Source: Crenothrix sp043729335
GTDB lineage: Bacteria > Pseudomonadota > Gammaproteobacteria > Methylococcales > Methylomonadaceae
Direction of reading: 5' to 3'
Assembly: GCF_043729335.1 (NCBI RefSeq)
Contig: NZ_JAYTLQ010000063.1
Span: forward strand, 1 to 64,000
Length of the DNA stretch: 64,000 bases
This document shows, piece after piece, positions 62,756 to 64,000 of the stretch. A model generated the notes under the pieces. That model saw only the letters and a program-made list of their open reading frames with translations. It did not search any database and was not told where the DNA came from. Every line of letters starts with the position of its first letter. The first letter of the stretch is position 1. Both the position numbers and the translations under genes were made by a program.

Positions 62756-64000
62756 TTGACAAACGTGCAGGATATTACCAGTCCGATGTCGGCATCGGAA
62801 AAGCGTGCTACCTGGTCATTGGCCAGTATTTATGCGTTGCGCATGTTGGGGCTGTTTTTAATTATGCCGGTATTGTCGCTATTTGCCGAACAATTAGAAG
62901 GTTCTACGCCGTTTTTAATGGGGTTATCGATCAGTATTTATGGTTTAACCCAAGTGGTATTGCAAATTCCTTTCGGTATTTTGTCAGATCGCTATGGCCG
63001 TAAACAAATCATTATTATTGGATTGATTTTGTTTTTTATCGGCAGTGTGGTTGCCGCGCTGTCAACGACTATTTATGGTGTGTTAATCGGAAGGGCAATA
63101 CAAGGTTCGGGGGCAATTGCCGCAACTATCATGGCCTTGGTCGCTGATTTAACCCAAGAAGTGCACCGCACCAAAGCCATGGCGCTGATTGGTGCCAGCA
63201 TTGGGGTATCTTTTGGTGTTGCCATTATTGCAGGGCCGGTAATTGCCGATCTTATCGGTGTTTCCGGCCTGTTTTGGATGACGGCGCTGTTAACGCTTAT
63301 GGCCATAGCGGTGGTGATTTATATTGTGCCCAATCCGGCCAGTTATAAAAGTCACAGTGATACACAGCTTAATCCATCGAAATTTTCTAGTATCTTTAAA
63401 GATGCTGAATTACTACGCTTAAATTATGGTATTTTTACCTTGCATCTAATGCTGACAGCCAGCTTTGTGGTCGTGCCATTGGCCATGCGTGATTCAGGTT
63501 TGTTACCCAGCAAACATTGGCTGGTCTATCTGCCTGTGTTTGTTACCTCTATGGCGGCCATGATTCCGTTTATCATTTTGGCGGAGAAAAAGCGCAAAAT
63601 GAAGGGCGTGTTTATCGGTGCGATTGTCGCGCTTATTATTGCCGATTTGGGTTTAGCAAGCACAAACACTAGCCTTACCGGCATTGTGATTTTTTTGTGG
63701 CTGTTTTTCTGTGGCTTTAATCTTCTGGAGGCGACTTTGCCTTCATTAATCTCAAAAACCGTACCTGGCGATTTAAAAGGTACCGCAATGGGAATTTACT
63801 CCAGTTGCCAGTTTTTGGGTGCAGGCATTGGTGGTGCGGCAGGCGGCTGGTGTTATGGGCAATATGGTATGGGCGCGGTATTTTGGTTTTGTGCGGCCGC
63901 AGCTTTTAGCTGGTTTTTATTATCTTTGTGGATGAAACCACCGCGTTACTGGGCCAATCTGATGATTTCTTTAACAGATATGCCGGAACATGAAATAGAG
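62756..64000 (+). CDS. YajR-like MFS transporter, cut by window end
   Basis: At least 415 codons, open to the window end. The start is TTG at 62756, with AAGGAG nine bases upstream; an ATG at 62786 is the alternative. It closely follows E. coli YajR: SLASIYALRMLGLFLIMPVL, FGILSDRYGRKQII (MFS motif A), GRAIQGSGAIAATIMALVAD, FNLLEATLPSLISK, and KGTAMGIYSSCQFLGAGIGG. YajR is a proton-driven efflux-type transporter with a C-terminal cytoplasmic domain that would lie beyond the window. Inner membrane, substrate unknown. Confidence 0.93.
   Translation, partial: MTNVQDITSPMSASEKRATWSLASIYALRMLGLFLIMPVLSLFAEQLEGSTPFLMGLSISIYGLTQVVLQIPFGILSDRYGRKQIIIIGLILFFIGSVVAALSTTIYGVLIGRAIQGSGAIAATIMALVADLTQEVHRTKAMALIGASIGVSFGVAIIAGPVIADLIGVSGLFWMTALLTLMAIAVVIYIVPNPASYKSHSDTQLNPSKFSSIFKDAELLRLNYGIFTLHLMLTASFVVVPLAMRDSGLLPSKHWLVYLPVFVTSMAAMIPFIILAEKKRKMKGVFIGAIVALIIADLGLASTNTSLTGIVIFLWLFFCGFNLLEATLPSLISKTVPGDLKGTAMGIYSSCQFLGAGIGGAAGGWCYGQYGMGAVFWFCAAAAFSWFLLSLWMKPPRYWANLMISLTDMPEHEIE

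Noticed and set aside
1..64000. tRNA, rRNA, riboswitch, phage or transposase genes
   Set aside because: No convincing cloverleaf, rRNA core, transposase motif or phage structural gene was recognised by eye; a covariance-model scan would be needed to exclude small RNAs.

Overview
The window looks like a chromosomal segment of a gammaproteobacterium, possibly a methanotroph-like (Methylococcales) lineage. The support is a Pseudomonas-type minor pilin cluster, YajR-, CNNM/CorC- and MoxR-type genes, GTP-dependent CysDN, and several families of small palindromic repeats. No rRNA, tRNA, methane oxidation gene, transposase or CRISPR array was seen, so this placement is an inference.

Layout. 1-1200: decayed HigBA-like toxin-antitoxin and a DUF4160/DUF2442 pair. 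1419-6813 (minus): minor pilin cluster pilV-pilW-pilX, then a secreted DUF4114 protein with ten Cys-rich repeats where pilY1 normally sits, then fimT and pilE, behind a sigma-54-type site. 7207-9189: Phd/PIN toxin-antitoxin and two nuclease-like genes. 9523-13745: cysD and cysN, separated by a two-gene AAA ATPase/nuclease-like module; CysN ends in a wrecked APS kinase domain. 13868-17517: a tiny lipoprotein, two coiled-coil proteins, manC and galU. 17611-21339 (minus): two secreted proteins and an LTA-synthase-like membrane enzyme.

21987-33387 (plus): Tat-exported multicopper oxidase, SCO protein, two large paralogous secreted proteins and a di-heme peroxidase, in two transcription units that each have a sigma-54-type site. 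33475-43922 (minus, convergent): DUF2235 hydrolase, two catalase-like heme proteins, DyP peroxidase, an internally duplicated membrane protein, a small protein and an animal-type heme peroxidase, with a TetR regulator upstream. Together these 22 kb form a redox island. It is the best candidate for an undescribed system: either extracellular metal or phenolic oxidation, or a bacterial oxylipin (fatty-acid hydroperoxide) pathway.

45139-48979 (minus): MoxR-DUF58-transglutaminase operon. 49268-50711: TesA-like esterase, HbpS/GlcG-like protein and a small secreted protein. 50716-55469 (minus): LeuC, LeuD and a LeuA2/CimA-type synthase, interrupted by small gene pairs. 55898-61138: two tandem paralogous RTX proteins with delta-60 repeats. 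61194-64000: a CNNM/CorC-type membrane protein and the start of a YajR-like MFS transporter, cut by the window end.
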